From: Ureibacillus acetophenoni | Lineage (GTDB): Bacteria > Bacillota > Bacilli > Bacillales_A > Planococcaceae | Direction: 5' to 3' | Assembly (NCBI RefSeq): GCF_900220965.1 | Contig: NZ_OBQC01000002.1 | Span: 399,176-463,175, forward strand | Length of the DNA stretch: 64,000 bases | In this document: positions 1 to 9,041 of the stretch, in pieces | Position numbering within the stretch: position 1 is the first letter of the stretch | Layout of the letters: each line of letters begins with the position of its first letter | Program-made: the position numbers and the translations under genes | The notes under the pieces: model-generated | Database searches by the model: none | Seen by the model: only the letters and a program-made list of their open reading frames with translations | What the model was told of the DNA's origin: nothing

Positions 1-1998
1 GTCACCTACTTTTTCCACAAGTACACCCTTCTGACCATAGCTAATTACTTTTACTTCATCGCCAACAGAAAGGTTTTGAGCTCTTTCACGAATTTGTGCT
101 TGTTTTTTCAAAACAGGATTTTCAGCTGGTGCAGCTTCATCCAATCGTTTTTTCGCTTCAATGAGCTCGTGTTCTTTAACAAGGTGGCTTGCATTTTCTC
201 TCATTTTCCGTAATTCAGCAATTACCTTTTCAGCTTCCGCTTTCGCTTCATCTACAATTTTTCGAGCTTTTTCTTTCGCTTTCTTCTCTAAGCTTTCTTT
301 TTTCTCATCATATGTTTTAATTTTCGCTTCAAGCTCTTTGTGTAAGTTCTGAGCTTCTTCTAACAATACATGTGCTTCTTCTGCTTCTCGTTCTGAGCGA
401 CGTCTAGATTCTTCTAAAGAAGCAATCATCGATTCCACTTCATGACGGTCTGTACCAGTAAATGATTTTGCTCTTTGTATTATAGTATCTTTTAAACCCA
501 GTCTTTTAGAGATTTCAAAAGCATTTGAACGCCCTGGTACGCCGATTAGTAATCGATAAGTAGGACTTAATGTTTCAACATCAAATTCCACACTAGCGTT
601 TACGACACCTGGTCGATTATATCCATATGCTTTTAGTTCTGGATAGTGAGTAGTTGCCATGACACGAGCACCGCGGTCAACCACTTCATCTAAAATTGAT
701 ATAGCTAGGGCTGCCCCTTCTTGAGGATCGGTTCCCGCACCAAGCTCATCAAAAATAACGAGTGAATTTGAATCGAACTTTCCTAAAATATCTACAATAT
801 TCACCATATGTGATGAGAATGTAGATAGGGATTGTTCAATCGACTGTTCATCACCAATATCGGCAAAGAGTTGTTCAAAAACAGCAAGCTCAGAACCATC
901 GAGCGCTGGTATAGGAAGCCCAGCTTGTGCCATTAAAGTACATAGTCCGACAGTTTTAAGTGTTACAGTTTTACCACCTGTATTTGGTCCTGTAATTACA
1001 ATCGCTGTAATATCTTTTCCAAATTCAATTGTATTAGGAACAGCCTCTTCTCTTGGAATTAAAGGATGTCTTGCACGTATAAGGCGAATATAACCTTCTT
1101 TATTCATTGTTGGTTTTGTGCATTTATTTAATTGTCCATATTTAGCCTTTGCTAAAATGACATCCATTTCTCCTAACAAGTGAACAAGAACAAATAAATC
1201 ATGACTCACTTCTTGTACTTTTGCTGAAAGTTCTAATAAGATCTTTTCAATTTCTACTTGTTCTTTCACTTTTAGGCGTTGAATTTCATTGTTCAGTTGC
1301 ACAATTGCTTCTGGTTCAATAAATAACGTTTGTCCAGAAGATGATTGATCATGAACAATCCCACCATAATGACTTCGATATTCTTGTTTTACTGGAATTA
1401 CGAAACGGTCATTACGAATAGTCACAATTGAGTCAGAAAGCATCTTCGCTGCATTTGACCCACGTGTTAAACTTTCTAATTTAGATCTAACCTTTGCTTC
1501 CTCAGATCTTAAAGATTGTCGAATTGAACGTAAAGTGCTACTTGCTGAATCCATCACCATTCCGTTTTCATCGATGCAGTCATTTATCTCATGTTGTAAA
1601 GCAGTAAGAACAGGCATTTGTTCTTTTCGTTCTATGAAATGTGGAATTTCTATTTCATTTTCTTCTTGTATTTCTTCAATGAAGTTTCGAAGTATGCGAC
1701 TTGCTCTAATTGTACTAGCGATTTCCATTAGTTCCATACCGCTAAGCATCCCGCCAATTTGAGCACGTTTCGCATGAGGACGAACATCAAATATTCCACC
1801 CATAGGGACGTTTCCTTTTACACGTAAAATGGATAGACCTTCGTCCATTTCATCGAGTAGTTCAACTACTTTTTCATAATCTGTTTCTGGTATTAGTTGC
1901 TCAATCTGTGATTTTCCTATTGAAGAAGTACAAAGACTTGCAACTTGGGCAATTATTTTATTGTATTCTAGTGTTTTCAATGCTCGTTGCGCGATCAT
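1..1998 (-). CDS. mutS2: Endonuclease MutS2, 3' end cut by window edge
   Basis: Reading leftwards from the ATG at 1998, 666 codons stay open to base 1. The ATG directly follows an in-frame TAA and a GGAGAG ribosome site. The product matches MutS2: a core/lever region, then the MutS-type ATPase with Walker A GPNTGGKT at about residues 337-344 and Walker B FDELGAGTDP, then a Lys/Glu-rich coiled coil from about residue 520. B. subtilis MutS2 is near 785 aa, so about 120 residues, including the C-terminal Smr nuclease domain, lie outside. The family acts on branched DNA and collided ribosomes. It follows polX with about 40 bp between them, the usual Bacillus order. Only the C-terminus is unverified. 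Confidence 0.95.
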   Translation of the reverse strand, partial: MIAQRALKTLEYNKIIAQVASLCTSSIGKSQIEQLIPETDYEKVVELLDEMDEGLSILRVKGNVPMGGIFDVRPHAKRAQIGGMLSGMELMEIASTIRASRILRNFIEEIQEENEIEIPHFIERKEQMPVLTALQHEINDCIDENGMVMDSASSTLRSIRQSLRSEEAKVRSKLESLTRGSNAAKMLSDSIVTIRNDRFVIPVKQEYRSHYGGIVHDQSSSGQTLFIEPEAIVQLNNEIQRLKVKEQVEIEKILLELSAKVQEVSHDLFVLVHLLGEMDVILAKAKYGQLNKCTKPTMNKEGYIRLIRARHPLIPREEAVPNTIEFGKDITAIVITGPNTGGKTVTLKTVGLCTLMAQAGLPIPALDGSELAVFEQLFADIGDEQSIEQSLSTFSSHMVNIVDILGKFDSNSLVIFDELGAGTDPQEGAALAISILDEVVDRGARVMATTHYPELKAYGYNRPGVVNASVEFDVETLSPTYRLLIGVPGRSNAFEISKRLGLKDTIIQRAKSFTGTDRHEVESMIASLEESRRRSEREAEEAHVLLEEAQNLHKELEAKIKTYDEKKESLEKKAKEKARKIVDEAKAEAEKVIAELRKMRENASHLVKEHELIEAKKRLDEAAPAENPVLKKQAQIRERAQNLSVGDEVKVISYGQKGVLVEKVGD

Positions 1999-2040
1999 TT
2001 ATGAACACTCTCCAATCTAATTCGAATTCGACAATACTAT

Positions 2041-3750
2041 CTACTTGTTTTTATATATAAAAGTTTCAAAATCTTTTCTCGACCATGTATTTACAACTAA
2101 ATCTTTTTTCAACCATGCTTTTTGCGCATACTCTGTGCCTAGTTTCATATAACGTAACTGTTCAATTGCATGGGCATCAGTGTTTATTGCGATCGGTACA
2201 TTGTACTCCATGGCCAAAGCTAAATGTTCAACGCATAAGTCAAGACGATACGGACTTGCGTTTAATTCTAAAATCTTTCCGTATTCAGCAGCCCATTCAA
2301 TTAATATCGGTACATCAGGGTTATAACCGTTACGCTCCCCAATAATTCGACCTGTTGGGTGAGCAATCATATGAACATATGGATTTTGGATTGCTGTATA
2401 TAAGCGGCCCATTATCTTATCTTGTGATTGTGAAAAGCTCGAATGAATTGATGCAATGACGAAATCTAAGCTTTTTAGTACATCATCATCAAAATCGAGG
2501 GAACCATCTGGTAAAATATCCATCTCTGTACCTGCATATAAACGAAACTCTGGATTTTCGTCATTAAATGCGTAAATTTCTTGTCTTTGTCTTAAAAGAC
2601 GTTCTGGAGTTAATCCGTTTGCTACTTTCAAATATTGCGAATGGTCTGTAATGACAGCATGGGTATAATCTCGATCAATTAATGCTTCTCCCATTTCTTG
2701 AATAGAATGGGCACCGTCAGACCATGTCGTATGCAAATGTAAGTCCGAAACAATATCATCAATAGTAACTAAATGTGGGATTTCTTCAAGTCGTTCTAAC
2801 TCTTGACCACTTTCACGTAATGTCGGCGGAATAAATGGCAAATCAAAATGAGCATAAAATGCTTTTTCTGAATTGAACGTCTTTACTGTTCCATCAGGTT
2901 GTTCCACACCATATTCACTAATTTTTTTATCTTGTTCTTTTGCTCGCTGACGCATTTTCACATTATGATCTTTTGACCCTGTGAAATGATTTAGTGTAGT
3001 TACATATTCTTCTGGACTAACTAAACGGAAATCAACATTAATTGCATCGTCAATATTTAGCACAACGGATACTTTTGTATCACCATCAGCTACGATTTCC
3101 TTAACTGCTAGATCCTTTAAAATTTTTTCCTTCACGATTTCTCTAGATTCAGTAGAGATTACAAAATCTAAATCTTTACTCATTTCATTCACACGTCTAA
3201 AACTACCTGCTACTGAAAATTGTTTTACTTCTAGAATTGAACTAAGTAAATCATTAATATCACGAACAATCATCTCTAATTGCCAGATTGGATGTCTTTC
3301 ACTTCGTTCTCCAAAATGCTCTAGCTCTTTTAATATTTTTTCCTCAGTTTTCGCCCCGAATCCAGCCAGCTTTTGTACTTCCTTATTTTCACATGCAGTT
3401 CGTAGGCTATCAACACTATCAATACCTAGTTCTTGGTACAACTTAGATAACTTTTTACCTCCTAAGCCCGGAAGTTTCATTAGAGGAATTAGCCCTTTTG
3501 GAGTTTTTTCTTCTAACTCTTTTAGTTGAGAGGATTCCCCAGTTTCCATTAATTCATCTATTACAGCAGCTGTACCTTTACCGATACCTTTTATTTTTGT
3601 AATATCATCGATTTCACTTAAACTTCTTTGATCTGCCTCAAGTGCTGCAGCTGCTTTACGAAACGCAGATACTTTAAAAGGATTTTCTCCTTGTAATTCT
3701 AGAAAAAGTGCAATTCTTTCTAATGTATTAATTATGATTTTTTTATTCAC
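2041..3750 (-). CDS. polX: Family X DNA polymerase with PHP domain (PolX)
   Basis: 569 aa, the normal length for bacterial PolX. Residues 1-315 hold the Pol X part: the N-terminal sequence GENPFKVSAFRKAAAALE is typical, helix-hairpin-helix stretches GIGKGT and LPGLGGKK follow, and DLDFVIST carries the catalytic acidic pair. From about residue 335 comes the PHP domain, beginning DLHLHTTWSDG and with further metal ligands in ITDHSQY, AHPTG and NTDAHA, which gives 3'-5' exonuclease and AP-endonuclease activity in relatives. The role is gap filling in base-excision repair. It lies downstream of cvpA, but a terminator-like hairpin at 3803-3837 separates them. It probably runs on into mutS2. Confidence 0.96.
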   Translation of the reverse strand: MNKKIIINTLERIALFLELQGENPFKVSAFRKAAAALEADQRSLSEIDDITKIKGIGKGTAAVIDELMETGESSQLKELEEKTPKGLIPLMKLPGLGGKKLSKLYQELGIDSVDSLRTACENKEVQKLAGFGAKTEEKILKELEHFGERSERHPIWQLEMIVRDINDLLSSILEVKQFSVAGSFRRVNEMSKDLDFVISTESREIVKEKILKDLAVKEIVADGDTKVSVVLNIDDAINVDFRLVSPEEYVTTLNHFTGSKDHNVKMRQRAKEQDKKISEYGVEQPDGTVKTFNSEKAFYAHFDLPFIPPTLRESGQELERLEEIPHLVTIDDIVSDLHLHTTWSDGAHSIQEMGEALIDRDYTHAVITDHSQYLKVANGLTPERLLRQRQEIYAFNDENPEFRLYAGTEMDILPDGSLDFDDDVLKSLDFVIASIHSSFSQSQDKIMGRLYTAIQNPYVHMIAHPTGRIIGERNGYNPDVPILIEWAAEYGKILELNASPYRLDLCVEHLALAMEYNVPIAINTDAHAIEQLRYMKLGTEYAQKAWLKKDLVVNTWSRKDFETFIYKNK

Positions 3751-3802
3751 AATCGGACTCCTCCTTTGTACAGCTTTTCTATAGTTTAGACTTAAATACC
3801 TG

Positions 3803-3837
3803 AAAAAACTTCTCCCAGGATTGAGAGAAGCATTTTT
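3803..3837 (-). terminator. Hairpin between cvpA and polX
   Basis: CTTCTC/GAGAAG arms around an 8-10 nt loop, followed on the minus strand by a run of six T. It lies just after the cvpA stop, so zapA-cvpA transcription probably ends or drops here before polX. There is also a T run on the plus-strand side. Confidence 0.7.
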
Positions 3838-3847
3838 TACTTTTCAT

Positions 3848-4387
3848 TTAATTTGTGTAAATATACCACCAATTTTGGAACATGCCAGTAATAAGTGGTG
3901 TATGTTCTAACATTAACTTTGTTATAAACGATCCGCTTAACAGTCCTTGAATTGGTCCCAATGGCAATAAAGCCAGAACATATAGGATAATAAAAGCAAT
4001 TAAGTAGAATTCGATAAAACATAGTACCGCTCCAAGTAAACGGTTTACTGATTTTAAAACAGGTAAGTACGTTAAAAAATCAAATATCGATGCAATGACT
4101 TGTAATACAATTTTTGTCGCGAAGAAAATGACAGCAAAGGCGATAATTCTATAAAACGTATGATCTACGTCAATCGAATCTAGAATTAACGTCTTTGATG
4201 TGTCTTCACTTATCCCTGGGTACGGAACCCAGAGTACAAAATTATCTGCTAAAGGTCTATAAAAGATATAAGCTACTAATAATGAAACAAAGTAACTTAT
4301 TAAGTGGATTGCCTGTACGACAAACCCTCTTTTAATTCCGACCATTAAACTAGCAATAAATATAATTATTAAAAATAAATCTAGCAT
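3848..4387 (-). CDS. CvpA family membrane protein (YshB-like)
   Basis: 179 aa starting MLDLFLIIIF with four to five predicted membrane segments and the early motif GIKRGFVVQAIH typical of the CvpA/colicin V production family. I chose the ATG at 4387 because AAAGGA lies 9 nt upstream. A TTG at 4396 overlaps the zapA stop and sits directly against that ribosome site. Position directly after zapA is conserved in Bacillus (yshB). The function is unclear; CvpA proteins are linked to envelope homeostasis. Translation is probably coupled to zapA. Confidence 0.88.
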   Translation of the reverse strand: MLDLFLIIIFIASLMVGIKRGFVVQAIHLISYFVSLLVAYIFYRPLADNFVLWVPYPGISEDTSKTLILDSIDVDHTFYRIIAFAVIFFATKIVLQVIASIFDFLTYLPVLKSVNRLLGAVLCFIEFYLIAFIILYVLALLPLGPIQGLLSGSFITKLMLEHTPLITGMFQNWWYIYTN

Positions 4388-4392
4388 ACCAT

Positions 4393-4653
4393 TCAATCCT
4401 TTAGTTTTCTTAATTCGTCTTCGAGTTTTTCAACTTCTACCTTAAGCTTTAGCATTTCGTTCACCGTGTTGACAGCAGTTAGGACCGCAAGCTTACCACT
4501 ATCCAAAGAAGGATTAAGAACACTAATTTCACGCATTTTATCATCTACTATTGAAGCTACTAATCGCATATGCCCGGTAGATTCGGTCCCTACCATTTTA
4601 TAAGTATGACCAAATATTTCCACTGATATTCGATTTTTTTCTTGTTCAGCCAA
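4393..4653 (-). CDS. zapA: Cell division protein ZapA
   Basis: 86 aa from a TTG start at 4653 that has GGGAGGT 7 nt upstream. The longer upstream reading frame is hydrophobic and lacks a ribosome site. After [19 protein letters not shown] the sequence [20 protein letters not shown] and the block [17 protein letters not shown] match ZapA. The C-terminal third is a coiled coil (residues about 60-86). ZapA bundles FtsZ filaments at midcell. It overlaps the cvpA region and follows rnhC, which is divergent here as in other Bacilli. Confidence 0.93.
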   Translation of the reverse strand: MAEQEKNRISVEIFGHTYKMVGTESTGHMRLVASIVDDKMREISVLNPSLDSGKLAVLTAVNTVNEMLKLKVEVEKLEDELRKLKD

Positions 4654-5172
4654 ATGAGATACCTCCCACAATCGTAAGCAACTAGCAATTAAAAAGCCAT
4701 TATTAATGAACTCAAAACCAATGACGATTAGCTTAAAAAAATAATTCATACTATTTAGATACTATTAGAATATTCTAGCAAAATACATAATACATATCAT
4801 AACATCTTTGGAATACATAGTACAACTACAAAAAGGTTACAAAACCAATGACATCAACATCTTACCTGAGTTTATTAATATAACATATTTGGGAATCATT
4901 CATAGAAATAAAGCTAGAATGGTTTTTAATGGGATTTAATAGATTGGTGAATTGATTTGAATCAGTTTTAATTTACCAATGCTAACCAGTTTAAGTACAG
5001 TTTTTGATGACTAAATATCTTCCAATTTGCACCTTCTTTTCTAGACGCCCCCACAGTTTACTGTGTATATTTAGATAATGATAAGCGATTCATAACTAAT
5101 TGATAAAGCTAAATGATAAAAATTTATTATTTATGTAATAAAGGAAAATTTAACAATGGAAGGATTTCGAAT
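4654..5172. other. Divergent intergenic region between zapA and rnhC
   Basis: About 520 bp, very AT-rich, no open frame of note. It must hold the two divergent promoters. One perfect inverted repeat, CACAGT-TT-ACTGTG, lies at 5052-5065, about 110 bp before rnhC. No known operator consensus was recognised in it. Confidence 0.6.
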
Positions 5173-6123
5173 ATGACAAATATTGTATTGCAGCTATCTG
5201 TCGAGCAACAACAAAAAGTAAAAACTACTTATGCTTCTAACAAAGTTGACCGAAACGCACCAGGAGTAGTTTTCTCTGCAAAATTGCCGGATGTGGCAGT
5301 AACTGTATATAAATCTGGAAAAGTAATGTTTCAAGGTAATGGTGCCGAGCGGGAAGCAGCAAAATTCGGGGAAGTTGCGTTGAAAAGTAGTGAAAAGCAA
5401 ACTTCTAATCAGACAATTAAAACAAAGGGCGATCAACTACCTGATAACTTTGCAGGAATGTCAGTATTAGGGTCTGATGAAACAGGCACTGGTGATTATT
5501 TTGGTCCTATCACTGTTGCAGCTGTTTATGTTCCAAGAAATAAGATAGAACTCATTCAAGAACTTGGAGTAAAAGATTCTAAAATGCTTACTGATGCTAA
5601 AATGTTGGAAATCGCACCGTCCATAAAAGCGGCTTGCACACATAGTATACTGACTTTACGAAATGATAAATATAATGAAATCCAAAGTAAAGGTTATTCC
5701 CAAGGTAAAATAAAAGCTCTTCTTCATAATCAAGCTTTAAAACATGTGTTGAATAAAATGGCACCAGAAAAACCAGAGTATATTCTAATCGATCAATTTG
5801 CCGAAAGAAACACTTATTATAAGCACATACAAAGTCAAAAAGAAATTGTTAAAGAGAATGTCCTCTTTTCAACAAAAGCCGAACAACTTCATGTCTCTGT
5901 TGCTGCTGCCTCTATTTTAGCCCGCTATGCATTTTTAACGGAGATGGATAAATTAAGTAAAAAAGCAGGTGTGGAATTACAAAAAGGTGCAAGTGGCATC
6001 GTGGATAAAATGGCTGCCCAAATATGGCTGAAACATGGTGAAGAATTTTTGCACTCCATTTCAAAATGGCATTTTGCCAATACAGAAAAAGCTCGAGTGT
6101 TGGTTAATAAAAAAAGAGTATAA
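5173..6123 (+). CDS. rnhC: Ribonuclease HIII
   Basis: 316 aa from the ATG at 5173, preceded by GGAAGG 9 nt upstream. An upstream ATG at 5113 would add 20 residues absent from relatives. The N-terminal TBP-like substrate-binding domain (about 1-85, with KSGKVMFQGNGAE) is characteristic of RNase HIII rather than HII. The catalytic domain begins GSDETGTGDYFGP and continues with KDSKMLTD and AAASILARYAF, carrying the acidic metal ligands. It removes RNA from RNA/DNA hybrids such as primers and R-loops. It is transcribed alone, divergent from zapA, and ends at a strong terminator. Confidence 0.97.
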   Translation: MTNIVLQLSVEQQQKVKTTYASNKVDRNAPGVVFSAKLPDVAVTVYKSGKVMFQGNGAEREAAKFGEVALKSSEKQTSNQTIKTKGDQLPDNFAGMSVLGSDETGTGDYFGPITVAAVYVPRNKIELIQELGVKDSKMLTDAKMLEIAPSIKAACTHSILTLRNDKYNEIQSKGYSQGKIKALLHNQALKHVLNKMAPEKPEYILIDQFAERNTYYKHIQSQKEIVKENVLFSTKAEQLHVSVAAASILARYAFLTEMDKLSKKAGVELQKGASGIVDKMAAQIWLKHGEEFLHSISKWHFANTEKARVLVNKKRV

Positions 6124-6133
6124 CTTGACTTAG

Positions 6134-6187
6134 AAAAACCGAACTTAATGAAACTTAAATAATTTGTTTCATAGTAGTTCGGTTTTT
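6134..6187 (+). terminator. rnhC terminator
   Basis: AAAAACCGAACT and AGTTCGGTTTTT arms, with an inner TGAAAC/GTTTCA stem, followed by T-rich DNA, 10 bp after the rnhC stop. Confidence 0.88.
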
Positions 6188-6217
6188 ATTTGAAGGTTTT
6201 AATATTTTACATAATTG

Positions 6218-6582
6218 TTGTCACGTAACTCACTTTCTCGTGATAACTTCCAGCGGCTTACCAAAATCTTGTCATGCAACACGTTTTCTCGTGACAACTT
6301 TTAGTGGTTTACCAAAATTTTGTCACGCAACTCAATTTCTCGTGACAACTTTTAGTGGTTTACCAAAATCTTGTCACGTAACTCAATTTCTCGAGACAAC
6401 TTTTAGTGGTTTACCAAAATCTTGTCACGCAACACGTTTTCTCGTGACAACTTCCAGCGGTTTACCAAAATCCTGTCACGCAATACGTTTTCTCGTGACA
6501 ACTTTCGGTGGTTTACGTAAATCCTGTCACGCAACTCACTTTCTCATGACAACTTCCACCGGTTTACCAAAATCTTGTCATG
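6218..6582. repeat. 51-bp tandem array with TTGTCACG/CGTGACAA inverted arms
   Basis: TTGTCA(C/T)G recurs eight times at exactly 51-bp spacing (6218, 6269, 6320, 6371, 6422, 6473, 6524, 6575). Its complement CGTGACAA, with small variations, recurs seven times from 6239. Each unit is arm, 22-nt loop, inverted arm, 13-nt spacer, so every copy can fold as an 8-bp hairpin. The loop reads roughly CTTTTAGTGGTTTACCAAAA. Because 51 is a multiple of three, a 125-codon frame stays open on the plus strand, but it looks like a by-product: no ribosome site and pure 17-residue repetition. It lies between the rnhC terminator and the convergent 53-aa gene. Confidence 0.93.
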
Positions 6583-6592
6583 CAACTCATTT

Positions 6593-6754
6593 TTATAAGT
6601 TATACTTTTTATTTTGATTTTGGCTCTGATTGTTTTTTGTATTAGTACTTCCACTTTCCATCTCTTTAAATTCCTTTTTATAAGTTACCTCTTGCATTTT
6701 TGTTAAGGCATTATCATTTGTTGTTAATTGTTCATGAGGTTGTTTCCCTTTCAT
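6593..6754 (-). CDS. Small hydrophilic 53-aa protein, unrecognised
   Basis: An ATG at 6754 with GGAGTG 7 nt upstream opens 53 codons ending at a TAA. The protein starts MKGKQPHEQLTTNDN, contains MQEVTYKKEFKEME, and ends in an Asn/Gln/Lys-rich tail. It has no membrane segment and no cysteine. I do not recognise the family. Length, charge and Gln/Asn richness are reminiscent of small spore-associated proteins, but that is only a guess. Its stop lies 10 bp from the 51-bp repeat array, which may act as its 3' boundary since no classical terminator follows. Confidence 0.6.
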   Translation of the reverse strand: MKGKQPHEQLTTNDNALTKMQEVTYKKEFKEMESGSTNTKNNQSQNQNKKYNL

Positions 6755-6828
6755 TGTAGTACACTCCTTTCATTTTATAAGTTTAGTTTTGCCTGTAATA
6801 CAAATGCTATGTAAAGAATAATTAAATA

Positions 6829-6862
6829 AAAAAACCGGAAACTACAATGACAGTAGTTTCCG
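6829..6862 (-). terminator. Terminator of the LysM-CAP gene
   Basis: CGGAAACTAC and GTAGTTTCCG arms with an 7-nt loop, followed on the minus strand by seven T. Confidence 0.88.
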
Positions 6863-6879
6863 ATTGTTGTAATTCATAA

Positions 6880-7491
6880 TTATTTTTTAATAAACATTTG
6901 TGTCCAAATATTTCCATTAGAAACGTAACCTACACCCATATGAGTAAAGTTAGAATTTAAAATGTTTGCACGGTGACCAGAACTATTCATCCAAGCATTT
7001 ACTACTTCTTGTGGAGATCTTTGTCCTTTAGCAATGTTTTCTCCAGCTGCTTTATAGTTAATCCCATATGCTTTCATCATATCAAATGGTGATCCATAAG
7101 TTGGACTTGTATGGCTAAAGTAACCTTTTTTCGCCATATCTTCTGATTTGTGTTCTGCTACTCTAGCAAGCTCCCAATCATTTTTCAATGCTGGTAAACC
7201 AGCTTTTGCACGCTCAACGTTAACTAAACGAAGTACTTCTTGTTCATATGCAACGCCCTCTTGAGTAGGAACGTTAATTTGTTGACCTGGGTAGATTAAA
7301 TTTGGATTTTGTAATTGTGGGTTTGCATTAATTAATTCTTGTACACCTGTTTGTGTTTTAACAGCAATTTTCCATAATGAATCGCCTGATACTACTTTAT
7401 ATGTTGAACCTGCTGCGAAAGCAGTTACTGGAACAATTAATGAAAGTGATAGAACTGATGCAACTACACCTTTTTTCAAGTTTTTAAACAT
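6880..7491 (-). CDS. Secreted LysM plus CAP-domain protein
   Basis: 203 aa. Residues 1-27 form a signal peptide (lysines, hydrophobic core, cleavage near AFAAG). A LysM peptidoglycan-binding repeat follows (about 30-74, YKVVSGDSLWKIA to YPGQQINVP). A CAP/SCP domain fills about 84-203, with HKSEDMAKKGYFSHTSP, AAGENIA and WMNSSGHRANILN as the hallmark motifs. Relatives include B. subtilis YkwD and the spore-coat-associated CAP proteins. It is exported and wall-bound; biochemical activity of bacterial CAP proteins is mostly unknown. It has its own promoter region (7492-7740) and terminator. Confidence 0.93.
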   Translation of the reverse strand: MFKNLKKGVVASVLSLSLIVPVTAFAAGSTYKVVSGDSLWKIAVKTQTGVQELINANPQLQNPNLIYPGQQINVPTQEGVAYEQEVLRLVNVERAKAGLPALKNDWELARVAEHKSEDMAKKGYFSHTSPTYGSPFDMMKAYGINYKAAGENIAKGQRSPQEVVNAWMNSSGHRANILNSNFTHMGVGYVSNGNIWTQMFIKK

Positions 7492-7740
7492 CTAATCAAT
7501 CCTTCCTTCTGTTTGGTATAACTCTATGATAATAGCTATCTAGCACCAATTCATTGCAAAAATAATGGTAGGATTGTTTCATCAATGTTACAAAAGTATT
7601 AATTCAAATTTTAATTACAATCATACCAATAGTTCTTAACTCTTAATATTTGTCATATTTCTCGAAAATGGGTATAAAAAATATTTTTTGATTTTCATAA
7701 TTTCAACTACTATTTCCAAGGATTATAATAAAAAATTACC

Positions 7741-7780
7741 AAAAAAAGAGAGAAAGCACTCTTACATGCCTTCTCTCTTT
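7741..7780 (-). terminator. Terminator of the isochorismatase-family gene
   Basis: AAAGAGAGAA/TTCTCTCTTT arms with a 16-nt loop, then seven T on the minus strand. The remaining 250 bp up to the LysM-CAP start hold only AT-rich promoter-like DNA. Confidence 0.85.
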
Positions 7781-7809
7781 CTATTTTCGTTTATATTATT
7801 ACACAAATG

Positions 7810-8349
7810 TTACTTGATGATTTTGCTTATTGCTTTGAATTCATCGCCCTTTGCAATTTGTTGCATCTCAAACAACGCCATCTCTACTGTTGTAAGTTTT
7901 GCTCCAAGTTGCTTCATCTTTTCTAGACCAACCTCTTTACTTAAAGCAGTTCTAGACGATACACAATCCGCTAACACTTCAACTTCATATCCATTTGAAA
8001 GTAATTGGGCTGCTGTTTGATATACACATATATGCGTTTCAACTCCGGCAAGTAATACCTTTTTACGACCTGTTGCCTCTAACTGCTCAACGAATTCAGG
8101 TGTATCGTATGCACTAAATGTAATTTTTTCAATTGGTTTTTGATCTGTTAAAAGTTCGGCAATCTCTTCTACAGTTGGTCCAAGCCCTTTTGGATATTGT
8201 TCCAACCATAGAATAGGTAAATTCAATACTTTAGCGCCTTGTACAACATTTGAAATATTTTGAATGACAAATTCACTATTATCTACAATTCTAGCAAGTT
8301 TCCCTTGGATGTCTATTAGAACTAAAACTGTATCCTCTTTATGCAACAT
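7810..8349 (-). CDS. Isochorismatase-family cysteine hydrolase
   Basis: 179 aa from the ATG at 8349, which has AAGGGGG about 9 nt upstream; ten further upstream codons are open but unneeded. The fold signature is clear: VLVLIDIQGKL carries the catalytic Asp, EKITFSAYDTPEF the Lys, and AGVETHICVYQTA the nucleophilic Cys. Closest described relatives are the YcaC-like hydrolases of unknown substrate. It stands alone between two oppositely oriented genes. True isochorismate hydrolysis is unlikely, since no siderophore genes are nearby. Confidence 0.88.
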   Translation of the reverse strand: MLHKEDTVLVLIDIQGKLARIVDNSEFVIQNISNVVQGAKVLNLPILWLEQYPKGLGPTVEEIAELLTDQKPIEKITFSAYDTPEFVEQLEATGRKKVLLAGVETHICVYQTAAQLLSNGYEVEVLADCVSSRTALSKEVGLEKMKQLGAKLTTVEMALFEMQQIAKGDEFKAISKIIK

Positions 8350-8500
8350 GTTCTTTTCCCCCTTTGTTAATTTAAACAACTACCTCTCTATTATATATAG
8401 GAAAAAATATAAAAGAAATTCCTCAGTATTAGAACCACATTCAATTCTTTAAATAATCGCACTTACACTGAACTATATACTATAATAGGTGAGAGAAAGG

Positions 8501-8962
8501 ATGATTATTTTGCTTCGCCTTAGTTGGTTAATTAGTTTAGGACTCTCATTATTGGGAGTGTTAATAGTAGGAAATTTGTATATGCACTCTGAACAAAATG
8601 CTGAAAGTTTTGGCTTTATCGGTATGGTATTAGTTATACCGTTTATATTACTTAGTTTATTTATTACATATCGTTATTTTCTTGTTGCATCTAGCAATGC
8701 AAAGAACCGATTAATGAAAATGTTTTCCTTTGTGGGGGGATTTGTACTAATTGGAGTACTAATTTTCTTTGCGATCAATTACAAAAATGATATTCTATCA
8801 AATGTTGGTGCTTCGTCATCGATTACAATTTTTCCAACATTAAATCAACAAACCTATTCGGTTTATTTTAACTTCTATACATTTGCCCTTATCCATTCTA
8901 TTAGTGGGTTAATTGGTGGATTTGTAGGTCTGTCTAAAAACGACCAAAACGAAGAAAGATGA
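8501..8962 (+). CDS. Four-helix membrane protein, unrecognised
   Basis: 153 aa from the ATG at 8501, with AGGTGAG about 8 nt upstream. A GTG 12 nt earlier (8489) is possible. Hydrophobic segments lie at about residues 3-24, 34-55, 70-90 and 122-141, separated by short loops; the longest polar loop (about 93-120) would face outside or inside together with both termini. The C-terminus is charged (KNDQNEER). No motif links it to a known family. It has a good terminator at 8956-8994 and is convergent with pheT. Confidence 0.7.
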   Translation: MIILLRLSWLISLGLSLLGVLIVGNLYMHSEQNAESFGFIGMVLVIPFILLSLFITYRYFLVASSNAKNRLMKMFSFVGGFVLIGVLIFFAINYKNDILSNVGASSSITIFPTLNQQTYSVYFNFYTFALIHSISGLIGGFVGLSKNDQNEER

Positions 8963-8994
8963 TTTCTGTTTTAATACAGAAACCATCTTTTTTT
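8956..8994 (+). terminator. Terminator of the membrane-protein gene
   Basis: AAGATG/CATCTT and TTTCTGT/ACAGAAA arms followed by seven T; it overlaps the stop codon of the gene. Confidence 0.85.
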
Positions 8995-9041
8995 ATCTTC
9001 GTTAAAGAATTTAACAATTTCATTTTAAAATATTCACTTAA

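Noticed and set aside
3837-4022. 61-codon frame within cvpA
   Set aside because: Alternative frame of the same strand inside cvpA, with no family features.
6218-6582. CRISPR array
   Set aside because: Whole 51-bp units are similar, including the would-be spacers, and there are no cas genes.
6240-6617. 125-codon open frame on the plus strand made of 17-residue repeats
   Set aside because: It is the reading of a 51-bp hairpin array; no ribosome site, arms conserved for pairing, and it overlaps the better-supported 53-aa gene on the other strand.
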